NCBI GenBank assembly: GCA_028023455.1
Contig: JAQFVV010012423.1
Location: 3,829,753 to 3,893,752 of the forward strand
Source: Epiperipatus broadwayi
Lineage: Eukaryota; Onychophora; Udeonychophora; Euonychophora; Peripatidae
Reading direction: 5' to 3'
DNA length: 64,000 nt
Each line of letters starts with the position of its first letter. Position 1 is the stretch's first letter. The notes below the pieces were generated by a model. It saw only the letters and a list, made by a program, of their open reading frames with translations. It had not been told where the DNA came from and made no database searches. Shown piece after piece: positions 1 to 11,560 of the stretch. A program made the position numbers and the translations under genes.

Positions 1-2595
1 TTTATATCAATGGTTTTTTTAAGTAACCACAAACAAAAGTAATTTTTTGTCTGTATATATGTAAGAAATGGGAATTAATTAAATTAATTAAATGAGTTAG
101 AATATATCTGTATTTGTTATTGTTCATTAAAAATTTTTTTGAAATGTAAAATAATAAGAAATATAATTCATATTTGTAAAATAATTAAACTGCATTCCAA
201 ATGTGAATGGTAATTTATTTTATTAAGGTTTTATGATAAAAATCTTTCTTAATTTTTATACAGTAGTTAAAATAAAGAATTTCTTTATTGTATTAAAAAA
301 TTTCATTAGACAAAGAGAAACTAAACAATGAATATTTAAAAAATTGTAATTATGGATGGAATGGATAAAGAGAAATTTGCAATATGATGGAAAGTTTTTA
401 AAAGAAAGGTTTCAGCTTAAATTAAATTTAGTTGAAAAAATTTTGGCAATAAAAATGCAAGAAAAATATAACCAGTAGAAATATAATCTACCAGCCATGA
501 ATTTAAAATATTTATACTGTTTGTGACTCTAAAATTATTCAGTTATGTATCCACAATTATACCTTGGTATTAATGAATATGAAAAGTAAGTTAAATAGTA
601 ATTTGTATTGCCAAGGTTATTGCTAAATCATGCCAGTAGTTTTCTCTACAAAGTGATTATATGAACTATACAGAAGGCTGGCTAGCTTTTAAAAGTATAT
701 TTACTTGACTCTTAAACTTGTAAATTTCATTAATATCAAAAGATTTCTGCCTAAGGAATGTCAGTGACAAAGAATTTGAGTTAATAAGCCATCCCTTAGC
801 CACTAACTACTATTGATGAATATCTTAATCGTCTTCATTTAAAATATGATTTTAATATATAATTTTTATTTTTATCAAGAAGATAATTTTCACCTTCTTT
901 TATTAAGAAAGCACAATTAAGATGAAAAATCTTTTTATTTATACATATGAGAATTGTAATTAAAAGTTAATTAAACGACAACCTTTTTTTGGTTTTTGTT
1001 TTTTTAAGAGAATGATTTTTAGTATGATTATACTTATTATCAAATGAAGGAAACAACAAATTAACTGTTCTATATTGTAAGAACATTTTACTAATGATCT
1101 CTTGGTTTAATGGTTTTTAGTATAATATGTAAATTATAATGACTAGTTCGGTATCATAAGAGTTAATTAAGTTATTATATTATCATTCAGTATTATATGT
1201 TATTGAAATAATAAGATCATTATTTTATTAATATACAAATTACATTTAATGATATTGTATTTGTATTTATATTCATTTTTTCTTGATTTAATAATTTAAT
1301 AGCAATATAATTAAGAAGGATATTTTTATTAATAATTTTTAATCTTGTAGTAATCATCCTTTGACATCCATTATTTAGTTATGTTACTAACTCACTGATG
1401 CCATAGTGAGTGTTCATGAAACTTTGAAACTCAAACACAAGCTAGAGGTTTCTAAAAGATAAATGACCATCTTATCTCTGTATCTTCATATCACTATATC
1501 ATTGGTTCATTAGTAATTTGGTTAAACAGCACATACCAAATGCTGATTACCTTCTGATTAAAAATATAATTATTATACTTAGCATGTTTTTATTATTTGT
1601 TATAGGCTGATATATTATATACAAACAATGTTGTGGAATGTAAGTAATTTTATATCTTGCACGTGTGATTTTTTTTATTATTATTAACCTAATTATTGAT
1701 TGATGTAAATTATTTTGTTTTTTGAACAATTTGCTCTCCCTGGTAAAAATTTTTATAAGTATTATATGTTAAAATGTGTGTAAAATAGTATATTTTATTA
1801 TAATAAATTTTCACTGAAAATTTGAAGTAAAAAGCAAGAATTTCAAAATTCCCACTTTTACAATAGACATAAGCCCCACCCCTAACATGTTCAGCCATTG
1901 TCTGTTGCCAAGACTGTAAAATGTTTGGAATTTTACAACATTGTAGTTCCAATGACCCAAAAACATGTTTATTTGTGAATTTATTATGGTTTTAGATTTC
2001 TTTATAAAATAATTTCCCTATATTTATTAGATATCAAAAAATATAAATATTAATAACTTATTTTCAATTGAAATACATTATTTTCAAAAATATAATGTTA
2101 TATTACCAGCTAACATGAATATGGCCTGAAGCAACTTACAAGGTTAGTTTCTACAACAGCAATCTACTTAAACTTACAAGTAGGAAAAATATCAGTTTTT
2201 CAATAAATATTTAAAAATTTAAACTTTAAAGCATAATTCATTAGATATAAGAAAAATAAATAATTATTTATTCCAATGTTTAAAAATAATAAAAATTAAG
2301 AAATATTTTGTTGATGTTATAAACTGAAATTAATCTTTTTAGAAACAATGACATCAAAACTCTTTGTTTTGTTTACTATTTCATTTTTTTAATATTTACA
2401 GAAACAAAATATGAACATTTAAAATTTATTTTAGTAGTAAACAAAAATATCTATCAAATGAAGTCAAATATATTATTTTCAGAGAAGTAATAATCATTTA
2501 ATCATATATTTTACATTCATTTGTGAGACAAAGAAAAACATCAAAAATGCTAAAATGTGAGTGCACGTTGGAAAGGTTAAATGCTTTTACATAGA
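1..2595. other. AT-rich non-coding stretch
   Basis: I see no gene, RNA or clear repeat here. Short open frames on the minus strand between 1547 and 1952 have biased, low-complexity composition and no recognisable motif, so I read them as chance frames. This could be intergenic or intronic DNA. Confidence 0.6.
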
Positions 2596-2735
2596 ATCAA
2601 AACTATCCATAAAGTAGCATGACTCAGTGCAACCAGAATAATCAATAGATGCAGGAAGTTTGTGCACAAAATTTCTTTCTGGTGGCTACTCATTTATTAT
2701 CCCCTTTTTATGCTTACACTATGATCATGTGATGT
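2596..2735 (-). repeat. Relic of ribozyme repeat family D
   Basis: The stretch aligns by eye with the left part of the family D monomer at 46.5-47.8 kb: a match to 'actctccata', then 'agtaatcaat(g)gatgc', the 'ttgtgc-aaaat' block, 'ctactcat' and a 'tatcccc' end, all with many substitutions. The copy stops just where the hammerhead would begin, so no ribozyme core remains. It is an old, truncated copy and shows that the family has been present for a long time. Confidence 0.5.
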
Positions 2736-3867
2736 TTAGTGATTTAATTAAATACATTTATTTACATTACATTTTCTGTATGTTTGTAAGTTTATAATCT
2801 GTTGTAATCACTTTTATTATTAAAGATACAATAAAATATTAAAATTGATGATTAATACATACAAATGCAACATAATTGATTCAAATCTTGTTCATAAAAA
2901 AGAAATACCAGGCAAAGCAATATGGGTCTATAATATTTTAGGTAGATTATCTACTTGCATAGATATCAAGCAGTAAAAGAGAAATTTATGAATATGTTGA
3001 TATGAATTTTAAAAATTGTTCTTAGAACATTAATATATTTTAAATAATTCCTGCAAAAGAGCAGTAGAGAAATATTTTTGTTGCAATTTAAAGCTATAAT
3101 AATGTTTTAAAATTTATGCTTAATAGAATTAAATTCAATATAAGTTATTATTTGTTTACACTTATTTAAAATATTACCAAAGTAATAGAAAACTATAAAA
3201 TTTTTGGTAGGTAATTTACTTTCTTAGATATAGAAGAGTGGGCAGGATAATAGTGAATATTTTGATATTAAATTTAATTATGTTTTTGAATGTCCACTTT
3301 TTTAAATCTAAGTAATGCACATGATTTTCTCAGTTTCAGATGTAAGCTTGATTTAAGTAATAAGAATGTTAGTTTACAATATAGTTTTGTTAAGCATTTT
3401 TTAACATTTTTTAAAAATGAAAATAAAAATTACAAAGACTTTTAAAAAGAAAAATATATTACTTAATCACTTTATTTTTTAAAACAACAGTACCTTTGAT
3501 CAAAATTACATATATAAAGTTACTTAGGTCTAATAGTTTATAATATTAACAGACATTACATCACATGATTTTGCAATAGTTAATAAATAGAATAAAGTTA
3601 ATGGATGTAAAGTGATTATTTATTCTCTTTTTCCATGATGCTTTAGATTGGCCTATATATATATGAATTTAGGTACAAAGATAAGATGACCTTTTTTATG
3701 TTTCAACATCTATTATGCTTTGGTTTCAGAGTCTTCTTTATACTCACAAAACATCAATGAGGTATGAACACAACATTATAGTTCATGTGTATAGGGTGTA
3801 AGTTCATTCTGATAAAAATCACATATGAACACTGTGCTAGTAAATTAAATAGAAAGTCACATAAATG

Positions 3868-3868
<1 letters not shown>
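2736..3868. other. AT-rich non-coding stretch
   Basis: Nothing recognisable is seen here on either strand. Confidence 0.6.
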
Positions 3869-3869
<1 letters not shown>

Positions 3870-3904
<35 letters not shown>

Positions 3905-3923
3905 TTTATGTATCTATCATTAT

Positions 3924-3973
<50 letters not shown>

Positions 3974-3983
3974 ATAATGATAT
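3870..3983. repeat. (TA)n tracts with palindromic shoulders
   Basis: Two TA runs (3870-3901 and 3926-3971). The second is bracketed by the inverted 14-mers TATCATTATTGATA (3915-3928) and TATCAATAATGATA (3969-3982), making a cruciform-capable palindrome. An 89-codon frame across it on the minus strand is only the Ile-Tyr translation of the repeat. Confidence 0.85.
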
Positions 3984-4964
3984 ATACATAAGGAGTATAT
4001 TTATTAACTACTTGCAGGTACATTTAGTGACATATTGATATAAAATAAAAATTATAAGTATTCAGTAAAAATAATTTACAATATAGTTTTTTTTAAATAA
4101 AAATTTCCAATTAAAATAAAAAATGACACACTTTTCACTTAAACAGATATTTTTATATTTTAATCACTTAATGGTCGGATATACACTTATATTCTTATGT
4201 CCACATATTAAATATGATATAAACGTAAGGGGTATACATATTAATTTATAATAGAAGTATGTAGTGATATAGATAAATCAATTGCAAGTGTCAAATTGAT
4301 TTAAAGTACTATATAGTTTTAAATTTTTTTTACTGTGCCATTATTCAAAAATTAAAAATAAAGAGAGATAATTTTCTATATTAAAAGCATAAGGGGGCTC
4401 AAAAATCAAATACATCAATCCAACAAAAGATTAACTTAATTAATTTCTTACCCCCCCCCAAGCTTTTATTTGACATTAAATCTAAAACCAGTTGTGGCTG
4501 AAGACATTTTTTGTGCTTTTTAGTGCATCATAAATATATACACTTAATATTTTAAAAAATCTCTATTTATTTACTAACTATAAATAATTAAAATTTAGCT
4601 ATATCATGTTTTGATCTCATTGAATTACAAACAAATTTAGAATTTATCTCTTATCTTCAGAGTAACAAGGTCAGGGTTAATCATGATGGTCATTAAATGA
4701 CAATTCATCTAGAATAATGTTTCTATAGGAAAGTAGGATGCACATCTATAAATTAACATATACATATGTGAGTGCAATATATATATAAATAATTATGTTA
4801 CTTGTAATTATTAAGTATTAAAATGAAAATTATGCAGATATTTTCTTATGTTCAAAAAAATTGCTGCACATAATAAATACTTTTAACATAATATATTTAT
4901 TGATGAAGTGTGTGATTACATAATGTATATTAATTAACAAGTATATATTGAATTACGTCTTTCC
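3984..4964. other. AT-rich non-coding stretch with a C9 tract
   Basis: No gene is seen. There is an isolated run of nine C at 4451-4459. Similar C runs recur at 15229-15240 and 18344-18353. Confidence 0.6.
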
Positions 4965-5300
4965 AAATAAACCTTCTTCTTGGTGGTTTTAAATACCTTT
5001 TAAAATAATTTTAATATCTATTGACTTTAATAAATTTTAATATTTAAATTTTAATATCTCTCTTTAACATCGCTATTCTTTAACTAAACTTATTATCAAG
5101 CTCTCAAAATTTAATACATAACTTTGTGGGTAATTATTATTTTATATCTTTAATGTTGTGGAAACAGACTGGCCCTTCAACCAAAGGAGTAAAATACCAT
5201 TGATAGATTAACCATAAACAGTACCTATGACCAAATTGAGGCTATACAAAAAACAGCCCATGATCACATTTCCAGATCATAGCACTCCTTGACTGCTAGA
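4965..5300 (+). repeat. Dispersed repeat R1, copy 1
   Basis: About 335 bp that match 16288-16627 along the whole length with moderate divergence. Both copies begin with AAATAAACCTT and end with GCTAGA. Shared internal blocks include 'ttattatcaagctct', 'ggcccttcaa' and 'ataccattgatag'. The family is unknown to me. It could be a UTR or LTR piece of a retroelement, or a non-autonomous element. A Penelope-like insertion lies just to its right, joined at a TA tract. Confidence 0.7.
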
Positions 5301-5363
5301 TCAACACCGTACATCCAGACCACTTTATTTGTTTTGAGTATACAACTCAGGTACTATCCAACC

Positions 5364-5391
<28 letters not shown>
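5364..5391. repeat. (TA)n tract at the left edge of the PLE
   Basis: A TA run directly abutting the outer end of the left PLE arm. A TA run at 7993-8017 abuts the right arm, so the element sits in a TA microsatellite. Confidence 0.85.
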
Positions 5392-5394
<3 letters not shown>

Positions 5395-5589
5395 CAAAAC
5401 TGTCTAACACTATACTAGCAAAAAATAAAAATGCAAAACCATAAAACAATACAGTACTAGATTAAATTCAAAATTTTACCAAAATCCTTACACAACCATG
5501 GTTTCATCTACTACAAATAGACCTTCTCAAGTGAAAATCAACCTAAAGGAAAACATATATATATACAAACAAACAAACCTTCCCATAAT

Positions 5590-6690
5590 TCATTTCAAAC
5601 TCCACCTTCCCTTAATATCAAAAGAAGTCTTCATAAGATTGATAGCCTCAGAATCAAGGAGTTTTATCATCAAAGTCTCCTTTATTCTTCTTTTTAACTC
5701 ATTCTTTTCATAAAAAATAACCGAAGCATTGTCAAACAATATTCTATGACCTGTATTCAATTCATGAATATATAAAGCTGAGTTAAGATACCTATGTTTA
5801 ACTCTACTTATATGAACCTTAACCCTTTCCTTAAGACTAAATTTACTCTGGCCTACATAAAATTTACCACAACTACATGGAATTTTATAAACAATACCAG
5901 GAATAGACCTACTATCAATAGACTGCTTTGAACCATTAAGTAATGAATTCAAATCAGAACCTTTCCTCCATGCAACCTTCTTTCCACCTAACAAATGACT
6001 ATTCCTATAAACCAAATTATAAATTGATGCTTTAAATGGTAAAGACATATAATCATCATCCTTACCAACAAAATTTTATCATCCAAATCACGACTATAAA
6101 CATTATTATTAAATACCACTTTTTTAATAAAATCATGACTATAACCCAATTCTACATATTCAGCAGCAAATTGACTTTTTTGAATATCAGCATCATTATT
6201 AAAATTATTAGCCTTCTATTCCGACAACAAAAATTCAACAAAGACATTTTTATGTATAAAAGGCTGATAACTATCAGGCCTAATCATATTTCTCAAATTT
6301 TTAGGTTTTATAAAATGACTACAAAACAAAACATCATTAACCTTCAACATTTAAATCTAAAAACTTTAATTTTACAAAATCAAAACCACCCCCCTCAATT
6401 GTAAACTTAATATTAGAATCAAAACCATTCAATCCACATAAAAACTCTTCTAATTTCTCTTTCTGAATAACAAACAAACAATCATCAACATACCTAACAA
6501 ATAATTTAATAGAACCTGAAAACATATTAATAATACTACACTCCAAATAATCAATATAGACAGCACACATCAATGGAGAAATGACATAACCAATAACCCA
6601 ACCTTCTCTAATCTTATAAAACACATCATTAGACATAAAATACATTGAATCCTCTAACAGCAAAAGCAAATCATGAAAAACCTTAATCTT
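5590..6690 (-). pseudogene. PLE RT/GIY-YIG fragment, left arm, frameshifted
   Basis: This is the mirror copy of the intact frame on the right arm. Compared with it there are small indels near 6075, 6214, 6250 and 6345. They split the reading frame into two open pieces (6669-6337 with the RT active-site region, and 6048-5590 with the GIY-YIG domain). The C-terminal piece still has the GIVY and YVG motifs and ends at the same stop codon. It is non-functional as a single protein. Confidence 0.85.
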
Positions 6691-7833
6691 TCAATTTTAA
6701 AAAAATTAGAATGTTTTTCTGCAGATAAGATTAAGGTTTTTCATGATTTGCTTTTGCTGTTAGAGGATTCAATGTATTTTATGTCTAATGATGTGTTTTA
6801 TAAGATTAGAGAAGGTTGGGTTATTGGTTATGTCATTTCTCCATTGATGTGTGCTGTCTATATTGATTATTTGGAGTGTAGTATTATTAATATGTTTTCA
6901 GGTTCTATTAAATTATTTGTTAGGTATGTTGATGATTGTTTGTTTGTTATTCAGAAAGAGAAATTAGAAGAGTTTTTATGTGGATTGAATGGTTTTGATT
7001 CTAATATTAAGTTTACAATTGAGGGGGGTGGTTTTGATTTTGTAAAATTAAAGTTTTTAGATTTAAATGTTGAGAAGGTTAATGATGTTTTGTTTTGTAG
7101 TCATTTTATAAAACCTAAAAATTTGAGAAATATGATTAGGCCTGATAGTTATCAGCCTTTTATACATAAAAAAATGTCTTTGTTGAATTTTTGTTGTCGG
7201 AATAGAAGGCTTAATAATTTTAATAATGATGCTGATATTCAAAAAAGTCAATTTGCTGCTGAATATGTAGAATTGGGTTATAATCATGATTTTATTAAAA
7301 AAGTGGTATTTAATAATAATGTTTATAGTCGTGATTTGGATGATAAGAATTTTGTTGGTAAGGATGATGATTATATGTCTTTACCATTTAAAGCATCAAT
7401 TTATAATTTGGTTTATAGGAATAGTCATTTGTTAGGTGGAAAGAAGGTTGCATGGAGGAAAGGTTCTGATTTGAATTCATTACTTAATGGTTCAAAGCAG
7501 TCTATTGATAGTAGGTCTATTCCTGGTATTGTTTATAAAATTCCATGTAGTTGTGGTAAATTTTATGTAGGCCAGAGTAAATTTAGTCTTAAGGAAAGGG
7601 TTAAGGTTCATATAAGTAGAGTTAAACATAGGTATCTTAACTCAGCTTTATATATTCATGAATTGAATACAGGTCATAGAATATTGTTTGACAATGCTTC
7701 GGTTATTTTTTATGAAAAGAATGAGTTAAAAAGAAGAATAAAGGAGACTTTGATGATAAAACTCCTTGATTCTGAGGCTATCAATCTTATGAAGACTTCT
7801 TTTGATATTAAGGGAAGGTGGAGTTTGAAATGA
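6673..7833 (+). CDS. Truncated PLE protein: C-terminal RT plus GIY-YIG nuclease
   Basis: A 386-residue open frame. The first 18 or so codons come from the opposite arm and the loop of the palindrome, so the ATG is not the native start. True PLE sequence starts at about residue 19. An RT segment with G-x(6)-SPL and YIDYLE-type sequence lies at residues 48-67, the catalytic YVDD at 85-88 and FLDLNV at 128-133. The GIY-YIG domain has GIVY at 285-288, Cys292/Cys294, YVG at 298-300, Arg309, His313, Glu358 and Asn371. In the family, RT primes on a nicked target and GIY-YIG makes the nick. Full-length PLE proteins are roughly twice this long, so the N-terminal half and the first RT motifs are missing. 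This copy is unlikely to be autonomous but is free of stops. Confidence 0.9.
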   Translation: MKNLNLSILKKLECFSADKIKVFHDLLLLLEDSMYFMSNDVFYKIREGWVIGYVISPLMCAVYIDYLECSIINMFSGSIKLFVRYVDDCLFVIQKEKLEEFLCGLNGFDSNIKFTIEGGGFDFVKLKFLDLNVEKVNDVLFCSHFIKPKNLRNMIRPDSYQPFIHKKMSLLNFCCRNRRLNNFNNDADIQKSQFAAEYVELGYNHDFIKKVVFNNNVYSRDLDDKNFVGKDDDYMSLPFKASIYNLVYRNSHLLGGKKVAWRKGSDLNSLLNGSKQSIDSRSIPGIVYKIPCSCGKFYVGQSKFSLKERVKVHISRVKHRYLNSALYIHELNTGHRILFDNASVIFYEKNELKRRIKETLMIKLLDSEAINLMKTSFDIKGRWSLK

Positions 7834-7992
7834 ATTATGGGAAGGTTTGTTTGTTTGTATATATATATGTTTTCCTTTAGGTTGATTTTCACTTGAGAAG
7901 GTCTATTTGTAGTAGATGAAACCATGGTTGTGTAAGGATTTTGGTAAAATTTTGAATTTAATCTAGTACTGTATTGTTTTATGGTTTTGCAT

Positions 7993-8064
7993 TTATATAT
8001 ATATATATATATATATAAATATAGTTTGATATATGTATATATATATATATATGTGTGTGTGTGT
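7993..8064. repeat. (TA)n and (TG)n tract between PLE and family A
   Basis: Interrupted TA runs (7993-8017, 8037-8052) grading into TG. The right PLE arm ends at its left edge and the family A ribozyme repeat begins at its right edge, suggesting serial insertion into one microsatellite. Confidence 0.8.
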
Positions 8065-8428
8065 TACTAGATGGAGCTTTACTAATAGCCCACTATCAAG
8101 CTTAGTTCACATAAACAGTGAGAGAGATAGAATTAAATATCTCTTTCAAATTGTCTCCAACCTTTAAACCATGGTTTTGAGCTAGCCAATTAGCTCGAAA
8201 CCATGGTTTAAAGGTTGGAGACAATTTGAAAAAGATATTTAATTCTATCTCTCTCACTGTTTATGTGAACTAAGATTGATAGTGGGCTATTGGTAAAGCT
8301 CCATCTAGTAACATAAAATGCAAGCTATAGCAAGTTATGAAATGTATAACTTGTTTTGTTTATCATAAATACACCCTTGAAGGTTTTGCAATGATATAGA
8401 TTGCAGAGGCTTTAACTATATGGAGAAA

Positions 8429-8462
8429 CTGAACTGAATTCAGTCCCATGTAGCTATCTAGT
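8429..8462 (+). other. Shared hairpin motif, family A copy
   Basis: CTGAA-CTGAA-TTCAG can form a 5-bp stem with a 5-nt loop and is followed by TCCCATGTAG. The same arrangement recurs in families B (35020), C (40047) and D (47450). It lies outside the ribozyme and its function is unknown. Confidence 0.5.
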
Positions 8463-8587
8463 TTGTTTAACTGGATTTGAAGATATTTGTGTATCTGAAA
8501 AATTTGGGCTTTCAAGCTGATAAAAATAAGTTTCATAAATGCTGTTTAGTAGAGTTGAAGTTTAGATCTAGTTTCTGGTCTCTCTAC

Positions 8588-8632
8588 CCTTTACTGACAT
8601 GAGCCAATTAGCTCAAAACCATGGCTTAAAGG
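8588..8632 (+). ncRNA. Hammerhead ribozyme, family A, mutated
   Basis: Type-I layout. Stem I is CCUUUA/UAAAGG, the core reads CUGACAU, stem II is GAGC/GCUC, then AAAA where GAAA is expected, and a minimal stem III is ACC-AU-GGC. The catalytic G8 and G12 are both A, and 15.1-16.1 is a mismatch, so cleavage is not expected. The partner copy at 8192-8215 keeps GAAA and a paired ACC-GGU but has lost its 5' half at the inversion point. Confidence 0.6.
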
Positions 8633-8779
8633 TTGGAGACAATTTGAAAAATATATTTAATTCTATTTCTCTCAGTGTTTATGTGACCTAAACGTGATAG
8701 TGGGCTATTGGTAAAGCTCCATCTAATATCATAAAATGCAAGCTATAGCAAGTTATGAAATGTATGACTTGTTTTGTTT

Positions 8780-8905
<126 letters not shown>

Positions 8906-8995
8906 AAAAGTAGTGATTCTTCAGGAAGGTTTTTTCTTCTACAAGGGAGAGGAAACAAAAGGAGAGTTTTTTTATTTTTAAATTCAAGACCTTAG

Positions 8996-9675
8996 AACCG
9001 ATGGATTAAATTTGAACACTGGAACTATTACATCTCTGGGTTACCTGGTCTCCTAAATGATTTCTATATGTGTGTTTTTTATGTGAAAATTTTCTTATAT
9101 GCGGTTTTTTATGTAAAGATTGGTTACATGGATGTTTAATATCTGTGTTTAATTGGTTTATAGATAAATAATTAGTTATAAATTATTGTACTTTGCACTA
9201 ACTATATTTTTTAAAATGTATAAGTATTTTAGTTTTTAATGAATATTAATGTGAGCACAGCTATTTTTTGTGTGTGAGCATAGTTTAATTTTTCTATGTA
9301 TGCACATATGTATATTTTAATTTTTAATTTTGGATTTTTTATTTTTATATTTATTTTAATTTAAATAAATTTAAGCTTGATTAGGAGGGAATGTAGTTTT
9401 TTGTTTTTTTTGTTTGAATTTTGTCATTGATTGGGTAGATATTCTGTGTTAGATTTTGTGACCAATCAGGGGGGTTTTGTTAATTTTTAATCTTTACCAA
9501 ATCTGTAATTTTTGATTATCGCCATTTTACTGTGTATTTTTTTTCTTTCTGATGAAAACCAGTCCTCTGGTTGAAATATTATATTATTTATTGGATTTAT
9601 AAGTCTTTATTTTTTTGTTTTTATATGTATTTCCTTTGGTTAGTTTGTTATATATTAATATTTTGATATATATAT
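8996..9675 (+). repeat. Possible decayed PLE tail
   Basis: T-rich plus-strand sequence. It contains CTGATGA followed by a perfect 6-bp stem (9557-9562 with 9567-9572), then GAAA, and ends in a TA run at 9667-9681. That CTGATGA-stem-GAAA arrangement is what PLE-associated hammerheads look like. I cannot pair stem I, so I treat this as a relic of a PLE terminal region. The rest has no coding signal. Confidence 0.3.
9545..9582 (+). ncRNA. Hammerhead-like core, probably dead
   Basis: CUGAUGA, one extra A, stem II AACCAG/CUGGUU with loop UCCU, then GAAA and AUAUU. The short AUAU-U segment matches the minimal stem III plus cleavage base of PLE hammerheads. No complementary strand for stem I is visible next to it. 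Confidence 0.35.
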
Positions 9676-9681
9676 ATATAT

Positions 9682-10769
9682 AAATGCTAGCATGCATGGA
9701 CAACAGGCCACAACAAATCTAGCACTTGAAATAAACCAAGATAGCTCCTACTCTTAATCAGGGTGTCCAAGACATTAAATTAACAGACAGATAAACATTT
9801 ATTTATTTAAATAATTGGTGATGCAATGACAAGAGAGAGAGAATAGACCAAATAATAGGTAAGGAAACATTAATATTTATTCAAGCATACATATATAATA
9901 TAACATAATCATCTACTATTTTACATAAAAGTAAATGATTAATGAAGCTGATTTTTATAATAGACTTTTGTTAAAGTTCATTTCATTTTAAAAATGATAA
10001 AGGGTCTATAGACTATGGAAAAATATATTTACTTAGGCTTTCATGATATTAAATGACACATTTCATTTAATTTTGTTTTCTTTAGTGTTACTTTTCAACC
10101 ATTGGTCTTTTGATCTCCAATCAATGGTTTTAGAACTTGCTTTCACTCTGTGACTGGACAATGGGAAAGAGAGACTATGTGACAATGCTTTTTATACCAT
10201 TTATTCATTGTTTTGGGCATTTTTGCAGACATAAACAATTGATTTTTAAGGGAGAATTTGAGGGAATGAAGCCCAATTGAACATATATAAGATGGTCTAG
10301 CAATGCATGTTGCTAGCTCTGCAGCTTCTGCAATAATATTTTCCACCACAGCAATAAATAATCCTAATCTGTCCTTGGATTTCTGAATCTCTAGAGCAAT
10401 GGATAATTTAACAGCATGAAAACTGGAATGATTTACAGGCACAAGAGTAAAATAATTTAACAATAGACAGTTGTGATTTTTATACCCTTCTATACCATTG
10501 TTCTTTTCCTTATCATAACTTTTTATAATACTTTAAATCTGCTTTTTAATTACATTTACATTTTCCTTAATCTAATTGATTTTTACATTTTTTTCTGAAT
10601 CTAATCTTTCTAGATTAATCTACTATCTCTTCACATTTACTGAATAGATAGCTTACATAGTTTTTAATTATTACCATTATTGGTTTTGATTTTATTATCA
10701 GTCAGTCATCTTTATTTTGGCATTCAAAAAGTTTTCTTATATTCATTAATTAATTAATCTTTTTTGATT
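9682..10769. other. Non-coding stretch left of the LTR element
   Basis: A 106-codon minus-strand frame (10463-10143) has ordinary composition but no domain or motif I recognise. No neighbour supports it and I do not call it a gene. The rest is AT-rich. Confidence 0.45.
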
Positions 10770-11486
10770 TGTATGTGTATATTTAAATGCACATTTGTAT
10801 AGACATATATAATTGTAAAAACTTATAGAGAGAAAGTAATAAGTTAAAAATATTACAGAACTTGAAAAGATTTATTCTTTTAAAGTAGACATTAAAAAAT
10901 TATAGTATTTAGATTAGAAAAAGTTTAGTTTCTAAAATAAACAATAGACTAATTAATAAAAGTAGAACAAGCTGTTATTCAAATTTAAAAAATTAAGGAA
11001 TTCAACTTAGATTCTTTTTTAAAAATAATAATCTACAAATCACTGATTAGTTTAAAAGACAGAAAGATAATACTAAAATTCTGATGAAACATGGAAAAAG
11101 AAAATCACCTGATTGGCTGGGCAGAGTACTAACTAATCATTTGCAGGGATTCAGAGACAATGAACTGCCTTTAGTACTAATTGGAAGATGAAGAAGAGAG
11201 GCAGTTAATCCTTAGAGCTTGATATGTGTATACTGATGTAGTAGATCAGAGTGTCTTCCTTTGCACAGTGACTTCAAGTGTGGACAGCTGGCCTCCATAC
11301 ATGAGAACGGTCAACATAAGGTTGTATTGATCTTATTATTTGTATATCCCTTCAGGCTTTATAATGTAAATAATTGTATTTATATTATTAGTTATATGTT
11401 TAAAGAATCTATATTAAAATATATCTAAATATTAACTGTTAGTCATTAATGGCATTCATGGAAGTGCATACTATCATAGCGAGACA
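10770..11486 (+). repeat. 5' LTR of Gypsy-like element
   Basis: 717 bp. It aligns with 13268-14076 from TGTATGTGTAT to GAGACA, with substitutions and small indels throughout. It starts TG and ends CA as LTRs do. Confidence 0.75.
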
Positions 11487-11515
11487 TTGCAATTGGCACA
11501 GTCACAGCAGTAGTT
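11487..11515 (+). promoter_or_regulatory. Probable primer-binding site region
   Basis: Just after the LTR end comes TTGGCACAGTCACAGC, in the place and with the TTGGC-like start seen in many Gypsy primer-binding sites. I cannot assign the tRNA. Confidence 0.35.
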
Positions 11516-11560
11516 CATGCCATTAAGGAAATAATGGCTATATTGGGTAAAGTGTAAGAA

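Larger units (their letters stand above)
5392..7993. mobile_element. Penelope-like element, inverted pair of 5'-truncated copies
   Basis: Two copies of the same PLE 3' half are arranged as a near-perfect giant inverted repeat. The left copy lies on the minus strand (about 5431-6690), the right copy on the plus strand (about 6727-7993), and a 36-bp unpaired loop lies between them. The 5'-truncated ends meet at the centre. Both 3' UTRs point outward and end in TA tracts. The left arm runs about 40 bp further into 3' flank than the right arm. Few differences separate the arms, mainly small indels in the left one, so the pair is recent or is kept alike by conversion. Inverted, 5'-truncated partial copies are typical of Penelope-like elements. 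Confidence 0.85.

Noticed and set aside
10143-10463. A 106-codon minus-strand frame as a gene
   Set aside because: No domain, no initiation or splice context, and no neighbour supports it. Kept only as a remark.
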